Source: Cupriavidus metallidurans CH34 (GTDB lineage: Bacteria > Pseudomonadota > Gammaproteobacteria > Burkholderiales > Burkholderiaceae). Taken from it: a stretch of DNA of 64,000 nucleotides. A model generated the notes under the pieces. That model worked only from the letters and a program-made list of their open reading frames with translations. It was not told where the DNA came from and did not search any database. The stretch is from contig NC_007971.2 of assembly GCF_000196015.1 (NCBI RefSeq), forward strand, positions 169,721 through 233,720. The letters are read 5' to 3'. Positions within the stretch are counted from its first letter, which is position 1. Every line of letters begins with the position of its first letter. Of the stretch, positions 35,005-44,132 are shown piece after piece. Both the position numbers and the translations under genes were made by a program.

Positions 35005-37569
35005 ATGCTGCCCATGGACGCCAAAAAGAACGCCGACTCCTATTCGTATCCCAATGGGATGCTGAACTCGGGATACGTCGGCGGCGTGCTTCGCAACCCA
35101 GATCCTGTCAACGGCATCTGCTATATCCAGCAGACCCGTAACGAGAATCACATGTTGCCGATCGCGTTCGACCCGAAGAAAACGCCGCTTCCTCGCAACA
35201 TTCAGGAAGGGGACCTGATCTTCGCGATCTGCCACGCTTCGGGTGAGCGCAAGGAAGACCAGCGCATCGTCCACATGAAGAGCATCTCGTTCGAACAGCC
35301 GAACACCATGCACCTGGACAAGCGCTTCGCCGATGACCTGCTGCGCAAATGGGGTTCGCTCGTCCACGCAGCGGCGAAGGACTCCGGCACCCCGGATTCG
35401 ATTCGCAAGCTGGAAGAGCAGTTTGGCCGCTCGAGTGATACTCAGGCTCGGCTCCCAATGCAAAGCAAGGCGGTGATGGATTGGCTGGAGCTCGCCAAGA
35501 CCAATCATCCTCAGCATGCAGCATTCTTCCTTGCAGTGTGGGACATCTACTCTGCAAACAAGGAGCATCCTGCAACGCATAGGAAGGGTGGCCATGCGAA
35601 CCGGAAACTCTGGCAGCACTGTCTAGCCGTTACCGAGACTGCCTTCGCAGAAAGCTCGACATGGAAATACGATGGCGTGTACGTGAAAAAACGCGGCAAG
35701 GCAAAGATACTGCTTCTCAGCAAGCGCAATCCCGAGTACGAGTTCGACGCAGCGGACCCACTTGTCCCCATCATTGCGCTTGCACATGATTTCGGGAAGC
35801 TCGAGGCGTACAAGATTGGGGACGATGGCCAGATCGTTACCTTGGAGGAAGGGTCGAGCACCGATCACGACGACGATCGCGTGTTTCACGATTCCCTGGG
35901 CGCCCGGATGCTCGCGCGACTTCCCGAGTACTGGCAGCTTCCCCCACGAGACCGCCGGGCCATCAACTTCGTGATTGGCCATTACCACCACCCCAGCGCC
36001 TTCCCCGTTGATGCGAACGGTTTCGCCCTTGACGATCGCATGTCCGCGCTGATGGAGTTCCTGATCTACGTCGACAAGAAGACGGGTATGCAGGAAAGTG
36101 GCCGCGACCTGCTCGAAGAGGACGAGGAGATTACTGAGGAACAATCGGAGTCGATTTACAAGGCTTTTGTCGAGGTCATCACCCAGTTTGGCCGCGTGAA
36201 TGGCACCGGCAATAAGAGCACCGACGCCAGTTTGAAGATCGCCCAAAAGCACGACGGCTTGATCGTCGTGAAAGAGCTTGAGTTGCGTCGACTCATCTTG
36301 GCGAAGTTGGGCATGTCGCTGGACGACGGTGACTCGCGCTACCGGGTAACCATGAGCCTGCTGTACACCCTTGGCGAGAAGGGGCTTCTGTACGACAAGC
36401 ACAATGGAATTGACTTCTCGCGCTACCACCCCATGCATTCGGTATCGTTCCGCAGCAGCAAGAACGGTCAGCATATCGCTACGTGGGAACCCGTCATCAT
36501 CTTCCGACCGCTGACGAAGACGCAGGAGTTCGCCGAACTTGGGGGCCTACCAAACTTTGGCTCGCGGATGGTGATCAACAAGCCCATCTACACGCACAAC
36601 CCTGGTATTCGCGATGCTGAGGCATTGCGCGAGTTGGTTCGGCGTGCGTTTGGCGAAGATGTGGCCCGCAGCATCTACATCTCGGGCCGCCAGGAAACTA
36701 AAACGGAAGCAAGGGCTCGAGAACAGAAGGTCGAAACGGCGGATGGCAAACCTGAAGGCCTCGAACCGATGGCGCCAACAAGCCTTGCGGCGGTTCCGGC
36801 AGAATCCTCTGCAGCCCTCAAGCCGTCGATGGCGGAGCAAGAGCCAGCACCGGCCATGCTGTCTCGCGTCATCACGGAGAATCAGTCGCCGGCAGCTCCA
36901 ATGGAGCCGCCTACGAACGATGTCGCGACAGAGCATGTGGATGCGGACGATGACCCATCGCTCGAGGATATTGCCGCGCTCGAAAGCGAGATCGCATCCC
37001 CGGAGACCGGTGGAAGCGCGGACGAAGCTGATCCGTTCAGTGGGTTGCTACCTTCCTCACCAGACGCCGGAAGCAATGAAGGCGCTTCCGTATTTGATGG
37101 CGACGACTTTGCCGATTTTCCGGCGGCGCCAGAGCCGGTCGCGAGCATCGACATTTCGGCGCCTGGTCACCGCATGCCTGAAGGCGAAGAGCGGCCTCTC
37201 ATCGCTGACAGACCCGGTGTCGCGATCCCCGACAAGGATCGGCAGAATGCCATGAAACGCCGCACCGCCGAAGAAACCAAAGAAGCACTTGCCGCTTTCG
37301 ATAACTTGGCACCGCCGACGTTCGCCGCACGAACGTCAAAGCGTGCGTCCAGCCGCGAAATCTCGGATAACGCGCTGTCCAACGTTCTTGCGCTCATAAG
37401 CGACAACAAACTGCCGGTGTGCGGCCGGATGAACGGGCACGCGTACGTCCTAGTTTCCGACATCGCAAACGTCGCGCCAACCCTCGACGTCGAGCAGCTT
37501 GTCAAAGCGCGCGGACTGCCCACTGCCGAGCCGGCCGCTGGCAAGAAAATGGTTGGAATTCCGGAGTAG
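35005..37569 (+). CDS. Large HD-domain protein, MobH/TraI_2-relaxase-like
   Basis: An 854-residue protein. Residues about 190-350 hold an HD metal-phosphohydrolase-type core: HRKGGHANRKLWQHCLAVTE, IIALAHDFGKLEAY (the HD pair), HDSLGARML and NFVIGHYHHPSAF. This order of His and Asp residues is shared with MobH relaxases (TraI_2) of integrative conjugative elements. A long acidic, Pro-rich disordered region (about 570-760) follows, then a small winged-helix-like end (VLALISDNKLPVCGRMNGHA). The ATG at 35005 has AAGGAGG 6 bases upstream. No other conjugation genes were seen, so a relaxase role is only inferred; a nucleotide phosphohydrolase is the alternative. Confidence 0.65.
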   Translation: MLPMDAKKNADSYSYPNGMLNSGYVGGVLRNPDPVNGICYIQQTRNENHMLPIAFDPKKTPLPRNIQEGDLIFAICHASGERKEDQRIVHMKSISFEQPNTMHLDKRFADDLLRKWGSLVHAAAKDSGTPDSIRKLEEQFGRSSDTQARLPMQSKAVMDWLELAKTNHPQHAAFFLAVWDIYSANKEHPATHRKGGHANRKLWQHCLAVTETAFAESSTWKYDGVYVKKRGKAKILLLSKRNPEYEFDAADPLVPIIALAHDFGKLEAYKIGDDGQIVTLEEGSSTDHDDDRVFHDSLGARMLARLPEYWQLPPRDRRAINFVIGHYHHPSAFPVDANGFALDDRMSALMEFLIYVDKKTGMQESGRDLLEEDEEITEEQSESIYKAFVEVITQFGRVNGTGNKSTDASLKIAQKHDGLIVVKELELRRLILAKLGMSLDDGDSRYRVTMSLLYTLGEKGLLYDKHNGIDFSRYHPMHSVSFRSSKNGQHIATWEPVIIFRPLTKTQEFAELGGLPNFGSRMVINKPIYTHNPGIRDAEALRELVRRAFGEDVARSIYISGRQETKTEARAREQKVETADGKPEGLEPMAPTSLAAVPAESSAALKPSMAEQEPAPAMLSRVITENQSPAAPMEPPTNDVATEHVDADDDPSLEDIAALESEIASPETGGSADEADPFSGLLPSSPDAGSNEGASVFDGDDFADFPAAPEPVASIDISAPGHRMPEGEERPLIADRPGVAIPDKDRQNAMKRRTAEETKEALAAFDNLAPPTFAARTSKRASSREISDNALSNVLALISDNKLPVCGRMNGHAYVLVSDIANVAPTLDVEQLVKARGLPTAEPAAGKKMVGIPE

Positions 37570-37572
37570 CGA

Positions 37573-37869
37573 ATGGATCTCGAGAAGCCCACCAACGCTC
37601 GCGAGCAGATGCCTTCGGTTACCGAGTTCATCGATTCCCTGCGGAAGACATTCGGCAAGGAAGAGATCGACGCGTCCATCAAAACGGGGCTTCGTAACGG
37701 ATCGTTCTTTGCCATCGAAAATGGCTACGTCGTCGGCACGCCTCCTCCGCATGCCTTGCTCGAGTACGAACGACGCCAGAAGGCCGCGGAGCAGCAGGTT
37801 CATTCGGACGAGAGCTCCCACAACCCCACGAACAGCGGAGCGTTGCTGCGCCCCCAAGAATCCATTTAG
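37573..37869 (+). CDS. Small protein coupled to the HD-domain gene
   Basis: 98 residues (SVTEFIDSLRKTFGKEEIDA, then AIENGYVVGTPPPHALLEY). It starts 3 bases after the HD gene stop and must share its transcript. No known domain. A helical start plus a short beta unit suggests a small DNA-binding or accessory protein. Confidence 0.6.
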   Translation: MDLEKPTNAREQMPSVTEFIDSLRKTFGKEEIDASIKTGLRNGSFFAIENGYVVGTPPPHALLEYERRQKAAEQQVHSDESSHNPTNSGALLRPQESI

Positions 37870-37886
37870 ATTTATACGTCGTGTGC

Positions 37887-37898
37887 GTACGTGTTATG
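37887..37898 (+). promoter_or_regulatory. Shared 12-mer upstream of the metallopeptidase gene
   Basis: GTACGTGTTATG is identical to the sequence between the promoter boxes at 34935-34946. Here the boxes themselves are weaker. A shared regulator of the two transcripts is possible. Confidence 0.4.
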
Positions 37899-38060
37899 CT
37901 TCGTAAGAATGACGCAAAGTGATCACGGCGTCTGGCTGGATGCGGCCCCCCCTCCCATACGGGGGGTGTTGGAGTCGTGACGGGAGTCCGTTATCACATC
38001 TGCCAAATTCAGCACAAATGGGAAAAGTCGATTCATATAACAACAGGAGAAGTCGTCGTT

Positions 38061-39764
38061 ATGCGCATTCAGCGAACTTTGTCAAACAAGAAGGGGGCTC
38101 TGGCACTGGCCATGTTGGTCGCTGCCCTCGCAGGTTGTGGTGGCGGTGGTGATGGAGCGGAAACGCCCCAGGCCACCCCGCAGTCTCCCAGCTCACCGGT
38201 GACCGGCACACCGGAAGGCCCAACCACGCCCGTCACGCCGGCCAAGCCCACCAGCCTGGTGGCGCCGTCCTGCCTGAACTGTGGCGCGGTTGATTCGAAT
38301 ACGTACTCCGGCACCGGCGTCGGGGTGTGGCAGGCAACGAACGCCTCGTTGGCTGCCGCCGATGTGCCCGTGAGCATTGATGGCCTTACCGGTCAGGATG
38401 TGACGCTTGTCTTCACGAACGAGAGCGGCGTCGCGCAGCCCATGCCTGCCATTTCGCTGACTGCCTCCCGCTTCCCGTCGGTCGCAGCAAGCCAGCTGCG
38501 TTGGCAAGACCCCGCCACCGATGCGAAGCAGCGCATCGGCGAGTTCAACCGAAATGGCTGGGCCGCCCTTGCCGGTAGCCAAGGCACCGCACCGCGATAC
38601 TCGATGTCCAGTGGGCCGAGCAAGTCCGTTGTGAATGACACGCGCGACTGGTTCAACGAGGACAATTCCGTCCGATCGACCACCCTGGTTCGCCAGGCAA
38701 CGACGACCGACGGTGTCACGGTGAACTTCTGGGTGGAGAACTCCGAGAATGCCCCGACGAAAGTCAGTTCAGCAATCATCGACCAGCTTGTCGACCGCTT
38801 CGCTTCGCCCGGCAAGGTCTACGACATGCTGAAGGATGTCGGCGGCCCGCTGTGGGGCTCTCACAGCTATATCAATCTCATCCCAGGCACGGGCCAGCCG
38901 ATCGATATCGTCATTCTGAACTTCGATCGCAACAACGCCCCGTACGGGATGACAGGCTACTTCTATTCGCGAAATGCCATTGCGAAGAGTGCGTCGAATC
39001 CGTACAGCAATGAGTCGTTGTCGCTGTATCTGGACTCGGAAACCCTGTACCTCGACGGCGCCACTGGTCTTACGGAAGTGGTCATGACGATGGCGCACGA
39101 AGGGATGCACGCCCAAAATTTCTATCGCCGTGGCGTTCTGGGCGGCGTGGAGAGTATGTTCGCGACTTGGCTGGAAGAAGCCACGGCGATGATGATGGAG
39201 GATTTCGCCAGCGCTACGCTCGATCCCGGCCACAATCCCATTCGAGACGTTCGCTTCTATGACTACGTCAAGTACAAGGGCGGAAGCTACAACTGCAGCT
39301 TGCTCGACTGGACGCCGTTCAGCGCATCGTGCGATAGCTACTCCGTATCGGGATCGTTCGGCGGCTTCCTGAATCGCCAACTGGGCTTGCGCATGTTCAA
39401 GTCCCTGCTGGGGAACATGAGCTCGACGAACTCGGTCGACGTGCTAGATACCGTCATCAAGACGAATTTCCCCGGCACCAGTTTCGTGGGGCAGTTCCGC
39501 CGATTCTCGGCAACGGCGGGAGCGCTTATTCCAGCAGCGACGAGCCCCAAGGGCTTTGGTTTCCCGGCTCGCTCCGACAACGGGTACAACATTCCGGCCA
39601 TCGATCCGACGGCCTACGCGCCGTACCGGACGCTGACTCAGACGGTGCCCACCACGCTCCAGGCATATGCGAGCCTGCCCGTCGTGCGGCAAGCTGCGAA
39701 GGGTCGATACACCGAGACGGTTAAAGTACCGGCCGGCACGACTCTTTCCGTTGTGATCCACTAA
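38061..39764 (+). CDS. Lipoprotein zinc metallopeptidase, M30-like
   Basis: 567 residues. The lipobox LVAALAGCGGG marks a lipoprotein, followed by a Pro/Thr-rich linker. The catalytic region has TMAHEGMHAQNFYRRG (the HExxH zinc site) and, 25 residues later, WLEEATAMMMEDFA, whose Glu is the likely third ligand, as in M30 (hyicolysin-like) peptidases. The protein should sit on the periplasmic or outer face of the envelope and cut proteins. AGGAGA lies 11 bases before the ATG; a GTG further upstream is less likely. Substrate unknown. Confidence 0.8.
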   Translation: MRIQRTLSNKKGALALAMLVAALAGCGGGGDGAETPQATPQSPSSPVTGTPEGPTTPVTPAKPTSLVAPSCLNCGAVDSNTYSGTGVGVWQATNASLAAADVPVSIDGLTGQDVTLVFTNESGVAQPMPAISLTASRFPSVAASQLRWQDPATDAKQRIGEFNRNGWAALAGSQGTAPRYSMSSGPSKSVVNDTRDWFNEDNSVRSTTLVRQATTTDGVTVNFWVENSENAPTKVSSAIIDQLVDRFASPGKVYDMLKDVGGPLWGSHSYINLIPGTGQPIDIVILNFDRNNAPYGMTGYFYSRNAIAKSASNPYSNESLSLYLDSETLYLDGATGLTEVVMTMAHEGMHAQNFYRRGVLGGVESMFATWLEEATAMMMEDFASATLDPGHNPIRDVRFYDYVKYKGGSYNCSLLDWTPFSASCDSYSVSGSFGGFLNRQLGLRMFKSLLGNMSSTNSVDVLDTVIKTNFPGTSFVGQFRRFSATAGALIPAATSPKGFGFPARSDNGYNIPAIDPTAYAPYRTLTQTVPTTLQAYASLPVVRQAAKGRYTETVKVPAGTTLSVVIH

Positions 39765-39807
39765 TAGCCGGAAGCCTTAGCAGCTAGCGACTGGCGTTCA
39801 GAAGTCG

Positions 39808-39842
39808 AAAGGCCCCACGACCTCGCGGTTCGTGGGGCCTTT
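39808..39842. terminator. Bidirectional terminator
   Basis: AAAGGCCCCACGA pairs with TCGTGGGGCCTTT around a nine-base loop, 44 bases after the metallopeptidase stop. The A and T tails let it act for the converging membrane-protein gene as well. Confidence 0.8.
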
Positions 39843-39905
39843 GTGCTTCAGGGGGGAAGTCTCGGCGCTTCAACGCGTTCCCCTCGTACCGCGCAAGGAA
39901 CCACG

Positions 39906-40658
39906 CTATGCCGCTGCGTTCACCACAACGTTCTGCTGGCTCCTGCCACTTCTAATCCGGCGCAGGATGCGCTCCAGTCCCCGACATACTTTGCCCCAAA
40001 GGTATGACCCGACAATCAGTCCCACAATGGAGGCAGTAAGCTCCCTTGGCGTGCCTTCCGCCTTGGGATCGTCGATCAACCACTGGTGGAACTCCCAACC
40101 TACTCCCAAGCGCAGCCAAAGGAAAATCCCGAGCACGAAAACAAACGCACTTGGTCTGCGCCGCGCAAACCCGATAACGTTGCAGTTTGAAATGCCGACA
40201 GCAACGATCACCAGTCCGGCCGACGCCGCCGTGATGTAGTCAAGCCAACTGTAAGGCCGAATCGATAGGCCGCAGAAGGCCAAAACTGCGAGAGTCGCTG
40301 CAAGGGAAATGCGGAGTTTGCGACCGAGTCGATACGTGCCGGTGCCAGCGTTTTGATCCGAGCAAAGCAGTACCAAAGCAGCAATCGACACCAACGCCGC
40401 GCACCAGATGCCGAACAGAAGGTGGTCAAGGGTATTCGGAAAAAGCGAATGCCATTGCGTCTCCCAGTTTTGCAGTGCTGAGACGTACTGACGCACCTCC
40501 GTGGAGAACCTCTCTGCCTGAGGTTTCCCAGGAGCCGCCCACCTGTGTGCGGCCACAGCGTACGAGTAGGCTGAGACAGCAACTGCATAGGCGAAGTACG
40601 TCGAGAAGAGAATCGCGACGTTGGCGATTCTCATCGCGGGAAGCTTGAACCTGATCAT
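39906..40658 (-). CDS. Uncharacterised membrane protein
   Basis: About 250 residues with six hydrophobic segments (VAILFSTYFAYAVAVSAYSY, IWCAALVSIAALVLLC, ITAASAGLVIVAVGIS and others) and a basic C-terminus (LERILRRIRSGR). Probably an inner-membrane protein. No family recognised. Start placed at the ATG at 40658, giving a short basic lead before the first helix. Confidence 0.55.
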   Translation of the reverse strand: MIRFKLPAMRIANVAILFSTYFAYAVAVSAYSYAVAAHRWAAPGKPQAERFSTEVRQYVSALQNWETQWHSLFPNTLDHLLFGIWCAALVSIAALVLLCSDQNAGTGTYRLGRKLRISLAATLAVLAFCGLSIRPYSWLDYITAASAGLVIVAVGISNCNVIGFARRRPSAFVFVLGIFLWLRLGVGWEFHQWLIDDPKAEGTPRELTASIVGLIVGSYLWGKVCRGLERILRRIRSGRSQQNVVVNAAA

Positions 40659-41015
40659 CTGTGCAACTGGTTGTTGGCAAGCTTTGGTTATCCGCGAACG
40701 ATCCTCGCGGGTCAAGCGACATAGCGCTCACATTCCCTGCAAGGTCGCTTCGGTGGACGCGCTAGCGTCGTCGATGGGCTTGTTGATGACCTGGCTGATT
40801 TCGTATCAATCGGCGACGGCGCTGCCGGCGCAAGGCTATACGCCGCGCTTCCGCCTGCGATGCATGGACACGACAACACCGGAACATCCTGTAACGCGGA
40901 TACTCAAAAAAGGCCTTGAAAACGCTCGTCATCATGGCAATATCACGGGCAGTGTCGCGCCCGGGCAGATCGCCAGTGCGTTGGCACGCTAAACCTCTAA
41001 GACTACGAACCGAAA
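40659..41015. other. Divergent region upstream of the HU gene
   Basis: About 360 bases between the divergent membrane-protein and HU-like genes. It contains plus-strand open frames without support. The promoter of the HU gene should be here; boxes are not clear. Confidence 0.35.
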
Positions 41016-41459
41016 ATGGCTACCAAAGCTAAGACGACTGCCAAGGCCGCTGCGAAGCCGGCCGCCAAGCCCGCGGCCAAGAAGGCTGCTGTGAAGACCC
41101 CTGCGAAGGCAGCACCGAAGGCCGCCGCTGCGGCACCGGTGGTCAAGCCGCTGAAGGAGACGTTCAACAAGTCGAGTTTGCTTGCCCACCTGATCGCCCA
41201 GACTGAACTGGACAAGAAGACCGTGCAGACTGTGCTGGCTCATCTCGAGAACACCATCGTGAGCGCAATCCACAAAAAGGGCGCTGGCGAGTTCACGTTG
41301 CCGGGCCTGTTCAAGGTGGCCGCTATCCAGGTTCCTGCCACGAAAAAGCGTTTCGGGAAGAATCCCTTCACTGGTGTAGACCAATGGTTCGCCGCCAAGC
41401 CGGCATCGGTCAAGGTGAAGGTGCGTCCGCTGAAGAAGCTTAAGGACGCGGCAGCCTAA
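41016..41459 (+). CDS. HU-family DNA-binding protein with histone-H1-like N-terminal tail
   Basis: 147 residues. The first 45 are almost only Ala, Lys and Pro (KAAAKPAAKPAAKKAAV), like the tail of eukaryotic H1 and bacterial H1-like proteins. The rest is an HU/IHF domain: FNKSSLLAHLIAQTELDKKT, GAGEFTLPGLFKVAA, then the DNA-contacting arm KRFGKNPFTG. It binds and bends DNA as a dimer; the tail would add nonspecific affinity. Complete gene with its own terminator. Such proteins occur in Burkholderiales, often on plasmids or islands, where they may act as nucleoid proteins of the element. Confidence 0.88.
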   Translation: MATKAKTTAKAAAKPAAKPAAKKAAVKTPAKAAPKAAAAAPVVKPLKETFNKSSLLAHLIAQTELDKKTVQTVLAHLENTIVSAIHKKGAGEFTLPGLFKVAAIQVPATKKRFGKNPFTGVDQWFAAKPASVKVKVRPLKKLKDAAA

Positions 41460-41482
41460 TCACAAGCAGCACGTTCAGAAGA

Positions 41483-41506
41483 GGGCGACCGATGATCGCC
41501 CTTTTT
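41483..41506 (+). terminator. Rho-independent terminator after the HU gene
   Basis: A GGGCGA / TCGCCC stem with a seven-base loop, followed by five T. Confidence 0.85.
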
Positions 41507-41551
41507 CGCTTTTGTGGAGGCCGTGTTTCCACCAGCCTTTCCAGATTGGCT

Positions 41552-42769
41552 TTAGGAGCCAGGGGCTCCGAACATCTTGCGCACCATCAGTCCGACGCCG
41601 TCGGCAGCTTCCAACCGGATCATCTGCTGCCCGCCTTCCCCCCAGGATCTCACACGCCGTTCGGTAGTATCGACGACATCAACAACCCGCCCCCTGAGCA
41701 CTTCCCGTAGCACGCTGGCGCGACAGTAGATTGTCGCTCCCCACCAACTGCCGTCCGGCTGGACCACAACCTGCGGCGGGCCCGCGTAGACAACGTCAGG
41801 TTCGGATTGATCATCCCATCCCAGTAGGGCACGGCGATCGCGCAGCTCCAGTACGACGCGACGGGCTGATGGTCGTGGCTGGGTGAAAAGGAGATTGAGC
41901 GAAAAGCCGTCCCAGAATCGGCTCGCGAGAATGGACTCCGTCAGCGGCATGTCGAGCAGTCGGCAAGTGTGGCGCAGGCTGGCACGCTGGATGCCCCGCC
42001 AGTCCATCTCTGGGGCGTGCTGATCCAGCGGTTGATTGCCGCCGGCCGCGTTCGGGCCCACTCCGCCGCCGGGCGACGATGCGGTAGCAGGAGTCACGGC
42101 CGGTAGCCCGCTCGGAAACACCCCGTGTACCAGGGTGGACCGGAACCGCTTCTTTCCTGCGGGTCCGGGCAGCTCACTGGAAACGAGCGTTCCCTCCGTG
42201 GGCGCAACGTTTCCCCCACCTGGCAGGGTGAGAACCTGATGGCGGTTGGACCAGACTTGCCGTTCCCAGTCCTTTTGTACATCCAAATCAGTCGTCGTCG
42301 CTCGCGAGCCCTTTGACTCGGCGAGGCACACGGCCGCCGGCGTGGTCGCGGTTGCGGCGCGGAAGAACACGAAGTCGGGATGCGCTGACGTTGTCTGCCC
42401 CCCGCAGTCCTCCCAGTGCGCCATCCATGGGTAGCCGGCGTGGTCCATCTGGAGCAGGGCTAGCCCCGCACCCAGGGTCCCCGACAGGAATGGCTTCACG
42501 TAATCCTTGAGGCGGGAGTACGCTGGCGTCACCGAATAGCCGTGGCCATCCCAGGCACACACGGACAATGCTGCCTCCGCGGTAGCTCGCACGGTCTCCT
42601 GTCCGGACCCGCCCAGCGTGAGCCCGAGCTTGCTGGCTCTCTGCATAGTCAGATAGAGCCACCAGATGTTGACGTGTGCCCCGGAGGCCGGCGGCGTCTT
42701 CTTCTGCCAGGTCAGGTTTGGCGTCGACGAGAGCAGGCGAAACTCTTTGTGGATGGGGACAGTGGGCAT
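41552..42769 (-). CDS. Uncharacterised protein with possible PD-(D/E)XK nuclease motif
   Basis: About 405 residues from the chosen ATG; a longer frame adds 21 residues. Around residue 115-140, AHPDFVFFRA then AVCLAESKGSRA gives Pro-Asp ... Glu-Ser-Lys, the pattern of the PD-(D/E)XK nuclease core. The rest contains WWLYLTMQRASKLGL at the start and a Gly-rich break at about 220-240. No methylase partner. It could be an accessory nuclease or restriction-like protein. The motif is read by eye and may be chance. Confidence 0.5.
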   Translation of the reverse strand: MPTVPIHKEFRLLSSTPNLTWQKKTPPASGAHVNIWWLYLTMQRASKLGLTLGGSGQETVRATAEAALSVCAWDGHGYSVTPAYSRLKDYVKPFLSGTLGAGLALLQMDHAGYPWMAHWEDCGGQTTSAHPDFVFFRAATATTPAAVCLAESKGSRATTTDLDVQKDWERQVWSNRHQVLTLPGGGNVAPTEGTLVSSELPGPAGKKRFRSTLVHGVFPSGLPAVTPATASSPGGGVGPNAAGGNQPLDQHAPEMDWRGIQRASLRHTCRLLDMPLTESILASRFWDGFSLNLLFTQPRPSARRVVLELRDRRALLGWDDQSEPDVVYAGPPQVVVQPDGSWWGATIYCRASVLREVLRGRVVDVVDTTERRVRSWGEGGQQMIRLEAADGVGLMVRKMFGAPGS

Positions 42770-42990
42770 AAAAAGGCGATCGGCCGTGCAGCGGAACGGC
42801 CATTGTCCCCGAAGTCCCAGCGGGCTAGCCACCCAGCCCGTGCAGGGCCCGGTAACGCCTCTGGCAGATCTGGCCCAGCTTGCTCCGCCGCGAACGTCGA
42901 CTTTTTACGGTCGCAGAAGCTAGGAAAACGCCCCCGATCTGCGTCGCGCGTCGCCGTGACAATGAAGGCTCCTAAAGCAGCGGAGCAAAT

Positions 42991-43191
42991 ATGCCCCTCC
43001 CACCTGAAGTCCAGATGTTCGTGAACATTGCCCGAGAACGCGATCGCGCGGATCTTCTCTTCCCGTCGGTCGACGTGCCCGGCCCGCTAGGTTCGCTGAT
43101 CCGTCAGCCAAATCCTGCGGCAGTGCGCGCACGGGAGATGAAAAACCTGACTGACGAGGAGTATGCGGTGCGGCTCGGGCTCCTGCCCTGA
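42991..43191 (+). CDS. Small uncharacterised protein
   Basis: 66 residues (LPPEVQMFVNIARERDRADL, ending NLTDEEYAVRLGLLP). CGGAG lies 5 bases before the ATG. It is divergent from the nuclease-like gene. No family known. Confidence 0.5.
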   Translation: MPLPPEVQMFVNIARERDRADLLFPSVDVPGPLGSLIRQPNPAAVRAREMKNLTDEEYAVRLGLLP

Positions 43192-43407
43192 CTGGTTGCG
43201 TCGGGCGAACTCTCAGGGTACCGCCGCGCTGTTCCGTGCCCTCTATTTATATATAGGGGGGTGAAACCGCCCAGGGGCGCACACCTGACGGCGTGCGCGC
43301 GGGGTTTACTACGTCCGCTCGCATTTTGACTTTTGGGTCCGGGCGCGGCACGATCAATGCACTCGGTCGGGCCTATCCGGCCGACGCAACATACAAGGCT
43401 ACACAAT
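43192..43407. other. Short gap
   Basis: No gene seen in these 216 bases. Some strings of G and AT repeats (TATTTATATATAGGGGGG) may belong to a promoter of the following gene. Confidence 0.3.
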
Positions 43408-43755
43408 ATGGTTAATCCGATTTACCCACACACATCGCTGGACGCGATGCAACTCATCACCTTCAAGTACGCCAACGGCTTCAGCATGATGGCCGAGCTG
43501 CTGCCCAAGCCTCGGGTCGCCGGTGCCACGATCACGCAGGTCGATGTCGAGATCACCAGCGCCCGTTGGTCCAACGTCGTTCAGCACTCGCTGCCGACGC
43601 TGGTGCAGGCCGGCACCCAGGCGCTCCTCGACGCCCAGACGGATGCCGCGCAGAGCACGACCCACATCGCCGAGATCCGCATCACGGGCGAGGAATTCCT
43701 CACCAAGCACGACATGCTGCAGATCTCGGGCAACCTGCCGGTGACAGTCGTCTGA
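43408..43755 (+). CDS. Uncharacterised protein
   Basis: 115 residues, beta-rich and regular (DAMQLITFKYANGFSMMAEL, ITQVDVEITSARW, HIAEIRITGEEFLTKHDML). The strong third-base GC bias and the terminator behind it support a real gene. No family recognised. Confidence 0.55.
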   Translation: MVNPIYPHTSLDAMQLITFKYANGFSMMAELLPKPRVAGATITQVDVEITSARWSNVVQHSLPTLVQAGTQALLDAQTDAAQSTTHIAEIRITGEEFLTKHDMLQISGNLPVTVV

Positions 43756-43779
43756 CGCGGGCCACGCTCTACTGGGAAG

Positions 43780-43802
43780 AAGCCGGCGCCAGCCGGCTTT
43801 TT
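43780..43802 (+). terminator. Rho-independent terminator
   Basis: AAGCCGGC / GCCGGCTT around a GCCA loop, then five T. Confidence 0.85.
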
Positions 43803-43992
43803 CTTTGCCGGCGCCGCATGCCGGGGGCACTGCGCTCATACCGGCCCCAACCTGGCGGCTACGCGGGAACCGCTAGCAGCCCCATGCGCTGGCCGTTCTT
43901 CTTGTTACGTGCCCATAAGTTGGCCGTCGCCAAAAAAATGCCACATAAAGCACTTTCGCTTGATTGTGGTGCTTTCCGCCTGTGCATGATAA

Positions 43993-44027
43993 CCGTACTT
44001 ATCAAGCACACACAAAATAAGGTACGG
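43993..44027. promoter_or_regulatory. Inverted repeat upstream of the HNH-integrase pair
   Basis: CCGTACTTAT and ATAAGGTACGG are complementary except for one extra G and are separated by 14 bases. They lie about 105 bases before the HNH gene. A TATAATG box at about 44058 could be the -10. The repeat may be an operator or part of an attachment site. Confidence 0.45.
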
Positions 44028-44132
44028 GTCACCTAGCATCGCGCACACGCCTCCGCCTATAATGTGACGAATTCGCGCGGAGGCCGCGCCGGCATTGGGC
44101 TGGCGGGTTCTGCGCCCCACCGACCAAACCAC

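Noticed and set aside
40659..40992. Possible plus-strand gene upstream of the HU gene
   Set aside because: The frame overlaps the start of the minus-strand membrane protein and lacks a start site and domain.
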